DNA from: CAZGKW01 sp964526295
GTDB taxonomy: Bacteria > Planctomycetota > Phycisphaerae > FEN-1346
Assembly: GCA_964526295.1 (NCBI GenBank)
Contig: CAZGKW010000015.1
Location: 1-64,000, forward strand
Direction of reading: 5' to 3'
Length of the DNA stretch: 64,000 nucleotides
Both the position numbers and the translations under genes were made by a program. Position 1 is the first letter of the stretch; each line of letters begins with the position of its first letter. Positions 30,174 to 38,801 of the stretch are shown here, piece after piece. The notes beneath the pieces are model-generated. The model searched no databases. It was not told where the DNA came from and saw nothing but the letters and a program-made list of their open reading frames with translations.

Positions 30174-31445
30174 GTGAGCGACCTCTGCCGACGACTCCAG
30201 GAAGCGATTCGCGATCTGCCGGCCATCGACTGCCACAGCCACGTCGATCCGCGGTCTCCCCACGCCACCGCCCTGGGTGACCTTCTCGGCTATCACTACT
30301 ACACCGAGCTTGCCCACTCGGCCGGCATGCCCGCCGAGGCGGTTGACACGTCCCTGCCCGAAGCCGACCGCACTGCGGAGATGGTCCGCCGCCTCGAGGC
30401 CATCGACAACACGGTCCAGCACAGTTGGCTGCTGGAGGCGGCCCGGGCCCTGTTCGGCTTCGAGGAGCGGCGGCTGACGCCGGAGAACTGGACGGGCCTG
30501 GCCGAGGCGGTGGCCGAAGCGGGCACGCGGCACCACCGGTACCGCGAGGTGCTCGAGGCCGCCCGTCTGGAGCGAGTCTTCCTGACGAACCGGTTCGACG
30601 AGGACCTCGAGGACACCCCGGACGTCTTCGTGCCGTGTCTGCGGACGGACGACCTGGTGTTCGGTCTGGCAGACGCGTCGGTGCGGGCGCGGCTGGCGGA
30701 GACGACGGGGGTTGAGGTCGGGACGCCGGCGGACCTGCGGCGGGCGGTGGGGGCAGTGTTCGAGCGGTTCGTCTCGCACGGTGCGGGATCGGCGGCCATC
30801 AGCCTGCCGCCGGGCTTCGCCCCCGAGGCTGCGGACGAGTCGGCCGCCGAGCGGGGGCTTGGCGCGGCCGGTCGCGGCGAGGAGATCGATGCCACAGACG
30901 CCGACGCACTCGCCCGATTCACCTTCGACATCGTCGCGGGCGGGTGTCGCGACTTCGGCAAGCCCTTCCAGCTGATGATCGGCGTTCTGCGGAACGTCTA
31001 TCCGGCGGGCGTCGAAGGCGGCCGAGACCTCCTGTCGAAGCGGGGCAGCCTGGTCCAGTACGCCGACCTGTTCCGCCGCTACCCGGCAGTCGACTTCACC
31101 GTCAGCGTCCTCTCGACGGCGTGGGCCCACGAGCTGGCGACGTTCGCCTGGATCTTCCCGAACGTGAAGCCATCGGGCCACTGGTGGTACACGAACGTGC
31201 CGGTTCACATCGCCGCCGACCTCCGGGGACGCCTCCAGGCGTTGCCGAAGACGAAGCTGATCGGCTACTACAGCGACGCGTACAAGGTGGAGTTCTGCCT
31301 GCCCAAGTTCGCGATGTATCGGCGGGTGCTGGCGGAGGTGCTGGCGGGGGACTTCGTCGAGCCGGGCCGGATGACCGAGGACGAGGCCGTCTCGACGGCC
31401 CGCCTGCTGCTCCACGCAAACCCGAAGCGTATCTTCGGCGTGTAA
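30174..31445 (+). CDS. Uronate isomerase-like amidohydrolase
   Basis: 423 residues from GTG 30174 (AAGGAAAGGAAC upstream). An amidohydrolase-superfamily protein: the metal-binding HxH is in LPAIDCHSHVDPR, a mid-protein FQLMIGVLRN strand follows, and late blocks WIFPNVKPSGHWWYTNVPVHIAADL and KLIGYYSDAYKVEFCLPKFAMYR resemble glucuronate isomerases. It is shorter than canonical UxaC (about 470 residues) and has no uronate-pathway neighbours, so it may isomerise another sugar acid or be a related hydrolase. Confidence 0.75.
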   Translation: MSDLCRRLQEAIRDLPAIDCHSHVDPRSPHATALGDLLGYHYYTELAHSAGMPAEAVDTSLPEADRTAEMVRRLEAIDNTVQHSWLLEAARALFGFEERRLTPENWTGLAEAVAEAGTRHHRYREVLEAARLERVFLTNRFDEDLEDTPDVFVPCLRTDDLVFGLADASVRARLAETTGVEVGTPADLRRAVGAVFERFVSHGAGSAAISLPPGFAPEAADESAAERGLGAAGRGEEIDATDADALARFTFDIVAGGCRDFGKPFQLMIGVLRNVYPAGVEGGRDLLSKRGSLVQYADLFRRYPAVDFTVSVLSTAWAHELATFAWIFPNVKPSGHWWYTNVPVHIAADLRGRLQALPKTKLIGYYSDAYKVEFCLPKFAMYRRVLAEVLAGDFVEPGRMTEDEAVSTARLLLHANPKRIFGV

Positions 31446-31472
31446 AGGCCACTCGCCGGCGGGGCCCCGGTC

Positions 31473-32579
31473 TCAGCCGTCCAGGATGGGGGCGAAGACG
31501 TCCTCGTAGAGCCGCTCGAGGTTCTCTTCGGTGGGCGTCCCGAAGGTAAAGCCGGGCCGCTTTCGGGCCTTCTCCAGGTCCCGCTTCAGGTCCAGCTCGT
31601 ACTGGGAGATGCCATGGAACCGTTCGCGGTTGTAATGGATGGCGGCCAGGACCTCCTGCTCGGACTGGCCCGGGGTCGGTATCAGGAGGGCCTTCTTGCG
31701 GATCTCGGCCAGCTCCATGAGCGTCGTGTAGCCGCTGCGGCAGACGATCATCCGGGCCCGGTTCATCATCTCGGCCTGTTGCCGGCGGGTCAGGTAGGTG
31801 TGGACGGTGATGTTCTTCCCGATCCGCCACGAGCGGCGCTCCTCGGGCTTGCCCAGGGTCACGACAACGCGTTGGCCGTCGAGCTCGTGGATATGGTCCA
31901 TGACGACGCGCTCGAAGTCGACCCGCTGAGGCTCGGGGCCCGAGACCGAGATGAAAACGTCGAGGTCCTCCGGCACGGGCATCTTCTCGACGCCCGAAAG
32001 GATGCCGGCATAGTACACCTGCTCGGGCTTGATCCGCAGGAGATTGTGCGACATCCGGCCGGAGAGGCACTCCTCCGGGTCGGCGTAGTCCGGCACGATG
32101 ACGCGGTCGAACGGCGCCAGGATCCGCTCGTTCCACAACTCCAGGGTGAACATGAGGAACCCCAGGCTGCTGCGGCGAAGGCCCGCCGACGCCATGAAGC
32201 AGAGCTGATGGTAGATGATGAAGCTCGGGACTTCGGGGTGGTAGATGCCGTAGCGATTGTCGCCGATGACCATGTCGAACGGGCGGCGCTCGAGCAGGCG
32301 GCGAAGGCGGCGAGTCTCGCCGGTGATGCCGGCGTGGATCTGCGAGTAGTTCAGGATCAGCTTCGTCAGGAGGAAGGGCGCGGAGATGTTGGGCATCCGG
32401 TAGTCGCGGAACTCGATGCACTCGCACTCGGGCGCTTCGGCGGCACAGATGCGAAGGGCCCGCCCCTCGGCCCCGATCGTCACCCTGTGCCCCCGCCGCG
32501 CCAGGTACCGCGCCACCACCATCGTTCGCGTCGCGTGGCCCAGTCCCCAGGACAGCGGACAGAGCAGAATCCGTTTCAT
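31473..32579 (-). CDS. MurG-like (GT28-type) glycosyltransferase, paralogue 1
   Basis: 368 residues, GT-B fold. N-terminal MKRILLCPLSWGLGHATRTMVVARYL contains the glycine-rich GLGHATR loop of UDP-sugar glycosyltransferases such as MurG and the YjiC group. The C-terminal nucleotide-sugar site is RARMIVCRSGYTTLMELAEIRKKALLIPTPGQSEQ. It is a close tandem paralogue of the protein at 32644-33735. It probably transfers sugars from UDP donors made by the fused kinase-pyrophosphorylase upstream, for an envelope or storage glycan. Confidence 0.85.
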   Translation of the reverse strand: MKRILLCPLSWGLGHATRTMVVARYLARRGHRVTIGAEGRALRICAAEAPECECIEFRDYRMPNISAPFLLTKLILNYSQIHAGITGETRRLRRLLERRPFDMVIGDNRYGIYHPEVPSFIIYHQLCFMASAGLRRSSLGFLMFTLELWNERILAPFDRVIVPDYADPEECLSGRMSHNLLRIKPEQVYYAGILSGVEKMPVPEDLDVFISVSGPEPQRVDFERVVMDHIHELDGQRVVVTLGKPEERRSWRIGKNITVHTYLTRRQQAEMMNRARMIVCRSGYTTLMELAEIRKKALLIPTPGQSEQEVLAAIHYNRERFHGISQYELDLKRDLEKARKRPGFTFGTPTEENLERLYEDVFAPILDG

Positions 32580-32643
32580 GCCTCACCCTCGGCCCGGGCG
32601 GCGCCGTTGGGCCGGCCGCCCCTCATGGCTCGCTCCCCGCCGG

Positions 32644-33735
32644 TCACTCCCCCAGCAGTGGCGCAAAAAGTTCGTCGTAAAGCCGCTCGACGTCGGACTG
32701 TGTATCGGCGGGGAACGGGATCCCCGTCATCTGCCGGGCCCGCTCCAGGTCGCGCGGCAGGTCCAGATCGTACTGGCTTGCCGAATGGAAGAACCCCCGC
32801 TCGGCGTGATACTCACCCAGATATTCCTGCTCGGTCTGGCCGGGCGTCGGCACGAACAGGGCCTTCTTGCCCAGCTCGGCCAGCTCCATGATGGTCGTGT
32901 ATCCGCTGCGGCAGACGATCATGCGGGCCCGGTTCATCATCGTCTGCTGGGCCTTGCGGTCGAGGTATCCGTGGACCGTGGTCCGGTCGTTGAGTCGGCG
33001 GACCTCCTCGACCTCCGGCTTGCCCAGCGTGATGACGATCCGTTCGGCCGACAGCTCCTCGACCCGCTCCATGATAATCCGCTCGAACTCGGTCCGCTGC
33101 GGCTCGGGGCCCGAGATGCTGATGAACAGGTCCACGTCCTCCTCGACGTCCACCCGCTCGACGCTGGCCAGGATGCCGGCGTAGTAGATCTTCCGCCGCG
33201 GCAGGCGCGTCAGGGCGTGCGACATCCGCCCCGACAGGTTCTCCTCGGGATCGGCGTAGTCCGGCACGATGACCCGTCGGAACCGCCCCTGGAACCGGGC
33301 GTTCCAGCTCTCCGTGACGAATTCGAACGGCTTCAGCAACTTCGGCACCATGAACCGCACCTGGTGCGAGATGATGAAGCTCGGTATCTCCGGGCTGCAA
33401 ACGTTGAACCGGTTGTCGCTCAGGACCAGGTCGAACGACCGCTTCTTCAGGAGCCGCTCGAAGTTCTCTTTCTCCCGCACCATCGCCGTCAGCATCAGCG
33501 GCGCCGTCGCGATGAATTTCTCCACGAAGTGCTTCGAAGCCGTATACGGCGGCGGATAGTCCTCCAGCTCGACGAAACCGCACTGCGGCACTTCCTGCTG
33601 CAGCAGGGCCAGCGCCCGGCCCGTGGCGGCAACCGTCACCGCGTGGCCCCGTTCCAGGAAATGCCGGATGATCGGCAAGTCCCGCGTGGCGTGGCCGAGG
33701 CCCCACGACAGTGGGCTGACGACGATCTGTTTCAT
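32644..33735 (-). CDS. MurG-like (GT28-type) glycosyltransferase, paralogue 2
   Basis: 363 residues from ATG 33735, which overlaps the upstream stop (ATGA). Same architecture as the neighbouring glycosyltransferase: MKQIVVSPLSWGLGHATRDL at the N-terminus, VIVPDYADPEENLSGRMSH in the middle and RARMIVCRSGYTTIMELAEL at the donor site. The two share long identical blocks, so they arose by tandem duplication and probably act one after the other or on different acceptors. Coupled translation with the fused sugar kinase-nucleotidyltransferase ties it to sugar-nucleotide supply. Confidence 0.85.
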   Translation of the reverse strand: MKQIVVSPLSWGLGHATRDLPIIRHFLERGHAVTVAATGRALALLQQEVPQCGFVELEDYPPPYTASKHFVEKFIATAPLMLTAMVREKENFERLLKKRSFDLVLSDNRFNVCSPEIPSFIISHQVRFMVPKLLKPFEFVTESWNARFQGRFRRVIVPDYADPEENLSGRMSHALTRLPRRKIYYAGILASVERVDVEEDVDLFISISGPEPQRTEFERIIMERVEELSAERIVITLGKPEVEEVRRLNDRTTVHGYLDRKAQQTMMNRARMIVCRSGYTTIMELAELGKKALFVPTPGQTEQEYLGEYHAERGFFHSASQYDLDLPRDLERARQMTGIPFPADTQSDVERLYDELFAPLLGE

Positions 33736-35729
33736 GCCGGTCGCCCCGCCCGCGAGGGCGGAGAAGCCGCCGGGGCTTTCGGGCGCGACCGACGCCGCGA
33801 CGGGTCGGGTCGGCCCGGAGCAAACGCTGCCACCGCCCGGGCGTAGGCGTCCGGCCGGCCGGTGTCGTACCGCTCGCCGGCGACGAGGACCCCCCAGCAA
33901 CCTTCCTCGCGCCGCAGCATCTCCAGCGCATCGGTCAACTGGAACTCGCCTCCCCTCCGAAGGTTCGCATCACGCAACCGCTGGAGATGGTCGAAAACCG
34001 CCGCCTCCAACGCGTACAGGCCGAAGAAGCTCAGGAACCCGTCCTCGACGCCTTCGACCCGCAGCCTCGAACGGGCATACTCCAGCGACGGCTTCTCCGC
34101 CAGCTCCGTCACGGCCAGGCGGGCGCCGCCCTCTTCCCACACCCCCGAGGCCACGCCGAAATTCGACACCTCCTCCTCCGGCGTCACGCACAGGCCCAGC
34201 ACGCTTCCTCCCGTCCCCTCGTGGGCCGACACCACCTGGGCCGCACAGGGCTCGTCCGCGTCCGACCGGTAGACGTGGTCGCCCAGCATCAGGAGGAACG
34301 GCTCGCCGCCGACCCACTCGCGGGCCCGCAGGACGGCGTCGCCGAAGCCTTCCGGCTCCTCCTGAAAGACGAACGTGACCCGGCGGCCCAGCGTCCGAAG
34401 GTACCGGGCGTGTTCCCGCAGGTCCGTCGGGAGCCCGTTATAGTGCTGAGGCGACAGCGGCGAACGAAAAAAGGCCTCAAAAAGCGGCCGGTCCCCCGGC
34501 TGGATGACCAGGGCGATCTCCTCGATCCCGGCCCGCACCGCCTCCTCGACCACCACCTGGACCACCGGCTTGGCCAGCCCGTCGCGGTCGACAATCGGCG
34601 CCAACTCCTTCTTGACCGCCTTTGACGCCGGAAACATCCGCGTCCCGAACCCGGCCGCCGGCACCACGGCCTTGCGGATACGCCTCGGCGGCGCGAGGTC
34701 GAGAGGCAGCGAGTCCAGCCCCAGGTCGCGCTTCAGGACCTCGGCGACCTCTCGGCGGTCCTCGGCGTTGCGGGCGACGACCTGGGCCGCCCCGTCGCCC
34801 CCGCTTCCCACCCCCTTGCCGCCCCAGACAAGCCCTTGGATCGGCCCGTACGCGAGCACCTCGTGGAGCTTCGGCGCCGCCAGCTCCTCCAGGCTGTGCG
34901 GCGCCAGATGGACGTCGAACCCGCTCTGGGCCTCGGTCATGAGCCGGCCGAGGGCCTCGGCGTCGCCGGCCTCGATCGCCCCGACGGCCTCGGCGACGGT
35001 CCGGGCGTTGATCGGCCCCAGGTACTCGTGGACCGCCCGCTCCTCGGGCGATTCGGCGAACGGGAAGCAGGCGTTCAGGTCGTGCAGGATCCGCCGGGTG
35101 TCCTTGCCGCGGCCCAAGTCGACGATCAGCATGTGGATCGGCCCGCCGATCCGTAGCGGCTCGACCTCCACCAAGTCGGCGTCGAAGGTCATCAGCACCG
35201 GCCGCTGCCCGAATGCGCAGCCCTGGTCCATCCGCCCGCACCGGCTGGGCGTGGTCAGCTCGCCTCGATAGGCGGCCTCCATCTCGCCGCGGCGGGTCAG
35301 CTTCAGGTCGTAGACCCGGTTGAACGCCCGGGCCGTCAGGACGCAGATGGCCGCCGACGAGGCGAGGCCTTTCCGAACGGGCAGGTCGGTCTCCGTGTTG
35401 TCGATGACCAGGCCCTGGACGTGGTGGTGCGTCAGGATCTGGCAGGCCACCCCCGCGACGTAAGCGAACGGCCCTCCGCCCTGGGCCTCCGCCCGCAGGG
35501 CCTGCGGATCCATCGGGATGCTGTGGGGGCCCACCCGCTCGGCACCCCCCAGGTCGGCCGTCACCACCAGGTGCGTGGGATGGGGCTGGACCCGGGCCCG
35601 GATGCCCTGGTTCGTGCCGGTGATGACACACCGCCCCGGCTCGATGGCCGAATTGATCCGCCGGTACGAACCCGCCCAATCGGAGTGCTCTCCGAACAGG
35701 CAGATGCGGCCCGGCATGAACAGGTCCAT
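33732..35729 (-). CDS. Fused GHMP sugar kinase / sugar-1-phosphate nucleotidyltransferase
   Basis: 665 residues. ATG 35729 is chosen for GGGAGG five bases upstream. Residues 1-350 are a galactokinase-like GHMP kinase: FMPGRICLFGEHSDWAG (substrate site), PVRKGLASSAAICVLTARAF (the ATP loop) and VWGGKGVGSGGDGAAQV (motif 3). From about residue 355 comes a GalU-type nucleotidyltransferase: KAVVPAAGFGTRMFPASKAVKKELAPIVD, LMLGDHVY and ERYDTGRPDAYARAV. One protein could thus phosphorylate a sugar at C1 and convert it to NDP-sugar, analogous to fucokinase/GDP-fucose pyrophosphorylase fusions but with a GalU partner. It overlaps a glycosyltransferase gene. Confidence 0.88.
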   Translation of the reverse strand: MDLFMPGRICLFGEHSDWAGSYRRINSAIEPGRCVITGTNQGIRARVQPHPTHLVVTADLGGAERVGPHSIPMDPQALRAEAQGGGPFAYVAGVACQILTHHHVQGLVIDNTETDLPVRKGLASSAAICVLTARAFNRVYDLKLTRRGEMEAAYRGELTTPSRCGRMDQGCAFGQRPVLMTFDADLVEVEPLRIGGPIHMLIVDLGRGKDTRRILHDLNACFPFAESPEERAVHEYLGPINARTVAEAVGAIEAGDAEALGRLMTEAQSGFDVHLAPHSLEELAAPKLHEVLAYGPIQGLVWGGKGVGSGGDGAAQVVARNAEDRREVAEVLKRDLGLDSLPLDLAPPRRIRKAVVPAAGFGTRMFPASKAVKKELAPIVDRDGLAKPVVQVVVEEAVRAGIEEIALVIQPGDRPLFEAFFRSPLSPQHYNGLPTDLREHARYLRTLGRRVTFVFQEEPEGFGDAVLRAREWVGGEPFLLMLGDHVYRSDADEPCAAQVVSAHEGTGGSVLGLCVTPEEEVSNFGVASGVWEEGGARLAVTELAEKPSLEYARSRLRVEGVEDGFLSFFGLYALEAAVFDHLQRLRDANLRRGGEFQLTDALEMLRREEGCWGVLVAGERYDTGRPDAYARAVAAFAPGRPDPSRRRSRPKAPAASPPSRAGRPA

Positions 35730-35842
35730 CAGGTCCTCCCGGTGTGCAAGAGGGGCGCCGCCCCAGACGCGCTCGTGGCTCACGATTCAGGCCCGGGCGA
35801 CCGGACCGACGGACTGCGAGGCGCGGGCGCAGGCGGCGCATC

Positions 35843-35871
35843 AAACTAATACCCACCCCTGGGCCTGTCAA
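35843..35871 (-). promoter_or_regulatory. Promoter of the sugar kinase-glycosyltransferase operon
   Basis: Minus strand: TTGACA (35871-35866), a 17-base spacer, TAGTTT (35848-35843). The -35 is consensus. Gap 35730-36053 carries this and the divergent hxlB promoter. Confidence 0.55.
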
Positions 35872-35927
35872 GGCGATTGACGCCCTCGGCCGGTTCTGCC
35901 GACGCCGCGGGGGCGGCATGCAGACCG

Positions 35928-35956
35928 TTGTCCTGTCCCCGCCGCACGGGTATACT
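35928..35956 (+). promoter_or_regulatory. Promoter of the hxlB-psd-pssA operon
   Basis: TTGTCC (35928-35933), a 17-base spacer, TATACT (35951-35956), about 98 bases before ATG 36054. Confidence 0.5.
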
Positions 35957-36053
35957 GGACCAAGCGCCTGTCTACAGGCGGACAGGCATACAGGGCGAGT
36001 GGCACGGCCACACGGGTGGACGGTGCCGCCGCGCCACTCGCGCGAGAGCGGCG

Positions 36054-36611
36054 ATGCCGATCCGACGCAACATCGATGCTATCCTTGGCGAGATGCAGCG
36101 TGTCCTGGGCGAAGTCCCTGCGGAGGGGCCGGAACGGCTCGCTGAGGCCGTCCTGGCGACCGACCGGGTCTATGTCGCGGGGGGCGGACGGAGCGGCCTG
36201 ATGGCCCGGGCCTTCGCCATGCGGCTGATGCACCTCGGTCTCAGCTCGTACGTCGTCGGCGAGACCACCACGCCCGCCATCCGCGGGGGTGACCTGCTGA
36301 TCGGCTGCTCCGCCAGCGGCGAGACCCACGTGACGGTCGTCGTCGCCCAGGTCGCCCAGGAGGCCGGGGCCAGCGTCTTCGCCATCACCGCCACGCCGGA
36401 TTCGCCCCTGGCGAGCCTGGCCGACGAGATGATCCTGATCCCCGGCCCGTCCAAGCGGGGCCGGCAGTGGCCCGGCCGGTCGGCCCAGTACGGCGGGTCG
36501 CTGTTCGAGCAGGCCCTCTTGGTGCTTCTCGACGCCGTCAGCTCCGACGTCGGACGCCGTCTCGGCATGACAAGCCAGGAAATCGACTCCCGGCACGCCA
36601 ATCTCGAATGA
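36054..36611 (+). CDS. hxlB: 6-phospho-3-hexuloisomerase-like SIS protein
   Basis: 185 residues from ATG 36054; the frame is open further upstream but those codons cover the promoter. A single SIS domain: VYVAGGGRSGLMARAFAMRLMHLGLSSYVVGETTTPAI, GCSASGETHVTVVVAQVA and the C-terminal QYGGSLFEQALLVLLDAV, the pattern of HxlB/PHI, which interconverts hexulose-6-phosphate and fructose-6-phosphate. No HxlA (formaldehyde-fixing) partner is present, so a role in pentose supply or another sugar phosphate is possible. The stop overlaps the next start. Confidence 0.8.
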   Translation: MPIRRNIDAILGEMQRVLGEVPAEGPERLAEAVLATDRVYVAGGGRSGLMARAFAMRLMHLGLSSYVVGETTTPAIRGGDLLIGCSASGETHVTVVVAQVAQEAGASVFAITATPDSPLASLADEMILIPGPSKRGRQWPGRSAQYGGSLFEQALLVLLDAVSSDVGRRLGMTSQEIDSRHANLE

Positions 36612-37765
36612 ACGAAGCAGGCACCAGGCATCGGGTTTCGACCGCCGGGCACGCGCGCCCTGGCGACCCGCCTGCATACGAGGTCCGCGTGACCGCACCG
36701 ACCGACAACCCGGACGGCGTGGCGCCGGTCAACCGGCCGCACGCTTGCGAGGTCGAGACCGTCCTCGGCCGCCTCGGCCGGTGGCTTTCGCGGCTTACGG
36801 GACAGGTCCGCCGGCAGTACCTGTCGCGGCTGTTCCCGGGGTACGTGTATCGGTCGCGACAGCGGCGGCGCGGGGCGTGCCGACGCTGCGGGGCATGCTG
36901 CGACCTGACGTTCCACTGCCCGTACCTCGACGAGGACCGGCGGTGCACGCACTACGAGCGCCGGCCGCTGACGTGCCGCGATTTCCCCATCGACACCCGC
37001 GACCTTCGGCTGACCCGCGTGCCGTGCGGGCACTACTTCGGCCCCCTACCGGAGGGCTCGGGTCTTCGGATACCCCTCGCGCCCTATGGCCGTCGCGAGG
37101 TCATCCTGTTCGGGGGCGCGGCCCTTGCGGGGTTGGCCCTGTCGGCGGCCTTCTTCTGGTACGCGGCCCCGGTGTTCGCCCTCGGCCTCGCGTTCGTGCT
37201 CTACTTCTTCCGCGACCCCGCCCGCTGCGTGCCGGACGGGGACGGGGTCCTCGTCGCCCCGGCCGACGGGACGGTCGTCGAGGTGGGCCGAGTCGAGGGC
37301 GCCGAACTCGCGGGCCTTCCCGCTCCGGTCTCCCAGGCCATCGGGCAAGGCCCGGTGCACCGGATCGCCATCTTCATGTCGCCCCTCGACGTCCACGTCA
37401 ACCGGTCGCCGTGCGAGGGGCGGGTCGAGTCCGTCGTGCACCGGCCCGGGCGGTTCCACAACGCCCGGACGCCCGAGGCATCGGCGGAAAACGAGAGCAC
37501 GACCGTGGCGCTGGCCGACATAGAGGGTGGGGCAGGGCGGGTGGTCGTCCGCCAGGTGGCGGGCGTCTTGGCCCGCCGCATCGTCTGTGACGCCTCGGTG
37601 GGGAATCGCCTCAAGCGGGGCCAGCGGTTCGGCATGATCAAGTTCGGCTCGCGGGCCGAGGTCTATGTCCCGCGCGACGCCGGGTTCAGCCCCGCCGTCG
37701 ACCTCGGCTCCCGTGTCCGTGCCGGCGAGACGATTCTCGGGACGATCGCGAGGACCGAGGAATGA
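36608..37765 (+). CDS. psd: Phosphatidylserine decarboxylase with N-terminal cysteine-cluster domain
   Basis: 385 residues from ATG 36608 (ATGA overlap with hxlB). Residues about 85-150 hold a YkgJ-like zinc/iron-chelating cluster: GACRRCGACCDLTFHCPYL, RRCTHYERRPLTCRDFPID. Two transmembrane helices follow (about 165-200), then a PSD-related decarboxylase: VLVAPADGTVVEVGRV, IFMSPLDVHVNRSPCEGRV and the self-cleavage site KFGSRAEVYVP, where a serine becomes the pyruvoyl group. It makes phosphatidylethanolamine from the product of the next gene, pssA. The cysteine-cluster fusion is unusual. Confidence 0.88.
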   Translation: MNEAGTRHRVSTAGHARPGDPPAYEVRVTAPTDNPDGVAPVNRPHACEVETVLGRLGRWLSRLTGQVRRQYLSRLFPGYVYRSRQRRRGACRRCGACCDLTFHCPYLDEDRRCTHYERRPLTCRDFPIDTRDLRLTRVPCGHYFGPLPEGSGLRIPLAPYGRREVILFGGAALAGLALSAAFFWYAAPVFALGLAFVLYFFRDPARCVPDGDGVLVAPADGTVVEVGRVEGAELAGLPAPVSQAIGQGPVHRIAIFMSPLDVHVNRSPCEGRVESVVHRPGRFHNARTPEASAENESTTVALADIEGGAGRVVVRQVAGVLARRIVCDASVGNRLKRGQRFGMIKFGSRAEVYVPRDAGFSPAVDLGSRVRAGETILGTIARTEE

Positions 37766-38712
37766 GTGAGGCGCCCATGAACCGCGTCGCCATCCTGCCG
37801 GCCCTGTGCACGCTGGGCAACGCCCTGGCCGGCCTGGCCGCCGTCACGTTCACGTGGAAGGCCGTGGTCGGCGAGCACGCCAACCCGCTGGCGCCTCGGG
37901 ACGTGCTCATTGCCGGCTATTGCGTCATCCTCGGGATGGTCTTCGACGCCCTGGACGGCCGGCTGGCCCGGGCGGCGCGGGCCACCAGCGGCTTCGGCGG
38001 CCAACTCGACAGCCTGGCCGACGCGATCACCTTCGGCCTGGCCCCGGCGTTCCTGATGAACCGGGTCGTCGTCGAGCCGCTGCGAGGATCCATGCCGGAC
38101 GCCCTCGAGCCCGTCCTCATGGTGACGTGGGTCTGCGCGGCGGTGTACCTGTCGTGTGCCCTGATCCGCCTGGCGCGGTTCAACGTGGAGAACGTCGAGG
38201 ACGAGGAGGCCCACCAGTGGTTTCGGGGCCTCCCGTCGCCGGCCGCCGCCGGCGCCCTCGTGTCGGTGGTCATCGTGGTTGCCACCTTCTGGCAGGACCA
38301 GACCTATCCCCGGCTGGGGACGGTGGTGCTCTGCATCATGCCGCTGGTCGCCGTGGTGCTGGGCGTCCTCATGGTCTCAAGCGTCCGCTACGTCCATCTG
38401 CTGAACTTCGTGATCCGGGGCCGGCGGCCGATCAATCACCTCGTCGGGACCGTCCTGGCCATCGCGGTCGGCATCCTGATCCTGTGGCTGCTGGGCCACG
38501 CGGTCGGCCTGGTGCTGGGTTTCGCGATCGGCCTTGTGCTCGGGTTCGGGGGATACGCGCTCAGCGGCCCCGTGGGCTGGGTGATACGCCGCAGTTGGCG
38601 GCCGGCGGCGACCAGCGACACAGCGGAGTGGTCCAGCGAGGGGGGGCCTTCGGGGCTGTCGTCAGAGGGACCGCCACCCGAGGAGCCGCTGGCCGAGGCC
38701 GACGGCAGTTGA
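37762..38712 (+). CDS. pssA: CDP-diacylglycerol--serine O-phosphatidyltransferase
   Basis: 316 residues, overlapping psd by 4 bases. The CDP-alcohol phosphotransferase signature is complete: DALDGRLARAARATSGFGG continuing to QLDSLADAI (D-G-x2-A-R-x8-G-x3-D-x3-D). About eight hydrophobic helices; a Gly/Ser/Glu-rich cytosolic tail (about residues 285-316) is an addition to the usual roughly 250-residue enzyme. Makes phosphatidylserine, which the preceding gene product decarboxylates, so the phosphatidylethanolamine branch is encoded as one coupled pair. Confidence 0.92.
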   Translation: MSEAPMNRVAILPALCTLGNALAGLAAVTFTWKAVVGEHANPLAPRDVLIAGYCVILGMVFDALDGRLARAARATSGFGGQLDSLADAITFGLAPAFLMNRVVVEPLRGSMPDALEPVLMVTWVCAAVYLSCALIRLARFNVENVEDEEAHQWFRGLPSPAAAGALVSVVIVVATFWQDQTYPRLGTVVLCIMPLVAVVLGVLMVSSVRYVHLLNFVIRGRRPINHLVGTVLAIAVGILILWLLGHAVGLVLGFAIGLVLGFGGYALSGPVGWVIRRSWRPAATSDTAEWSSEGGPSGLSSEGPPPEEPLAEADGS

Positions 38713-38745
38713 CTCACCGTCACGGGCCCGGCAAGTGCAATAGCC

Positions 38746-38774
38746 TTGACACCCCAGCAGGCCGCCTCTAGCAT
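38746..38774 (+). promoter_or_regulatory. Promoter of lipoprotein gene (possibly hisS)
   Basis: Consensus TTGACA (38746-38751), a 17-base spacer, TAGCAT (38769-38774), 28 bases before GTG 38802. Confidence 0.55.
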
Positions 38775-38801
38775 CCGATCCGAACAGGAGGGCGGAGTCC
38801 T

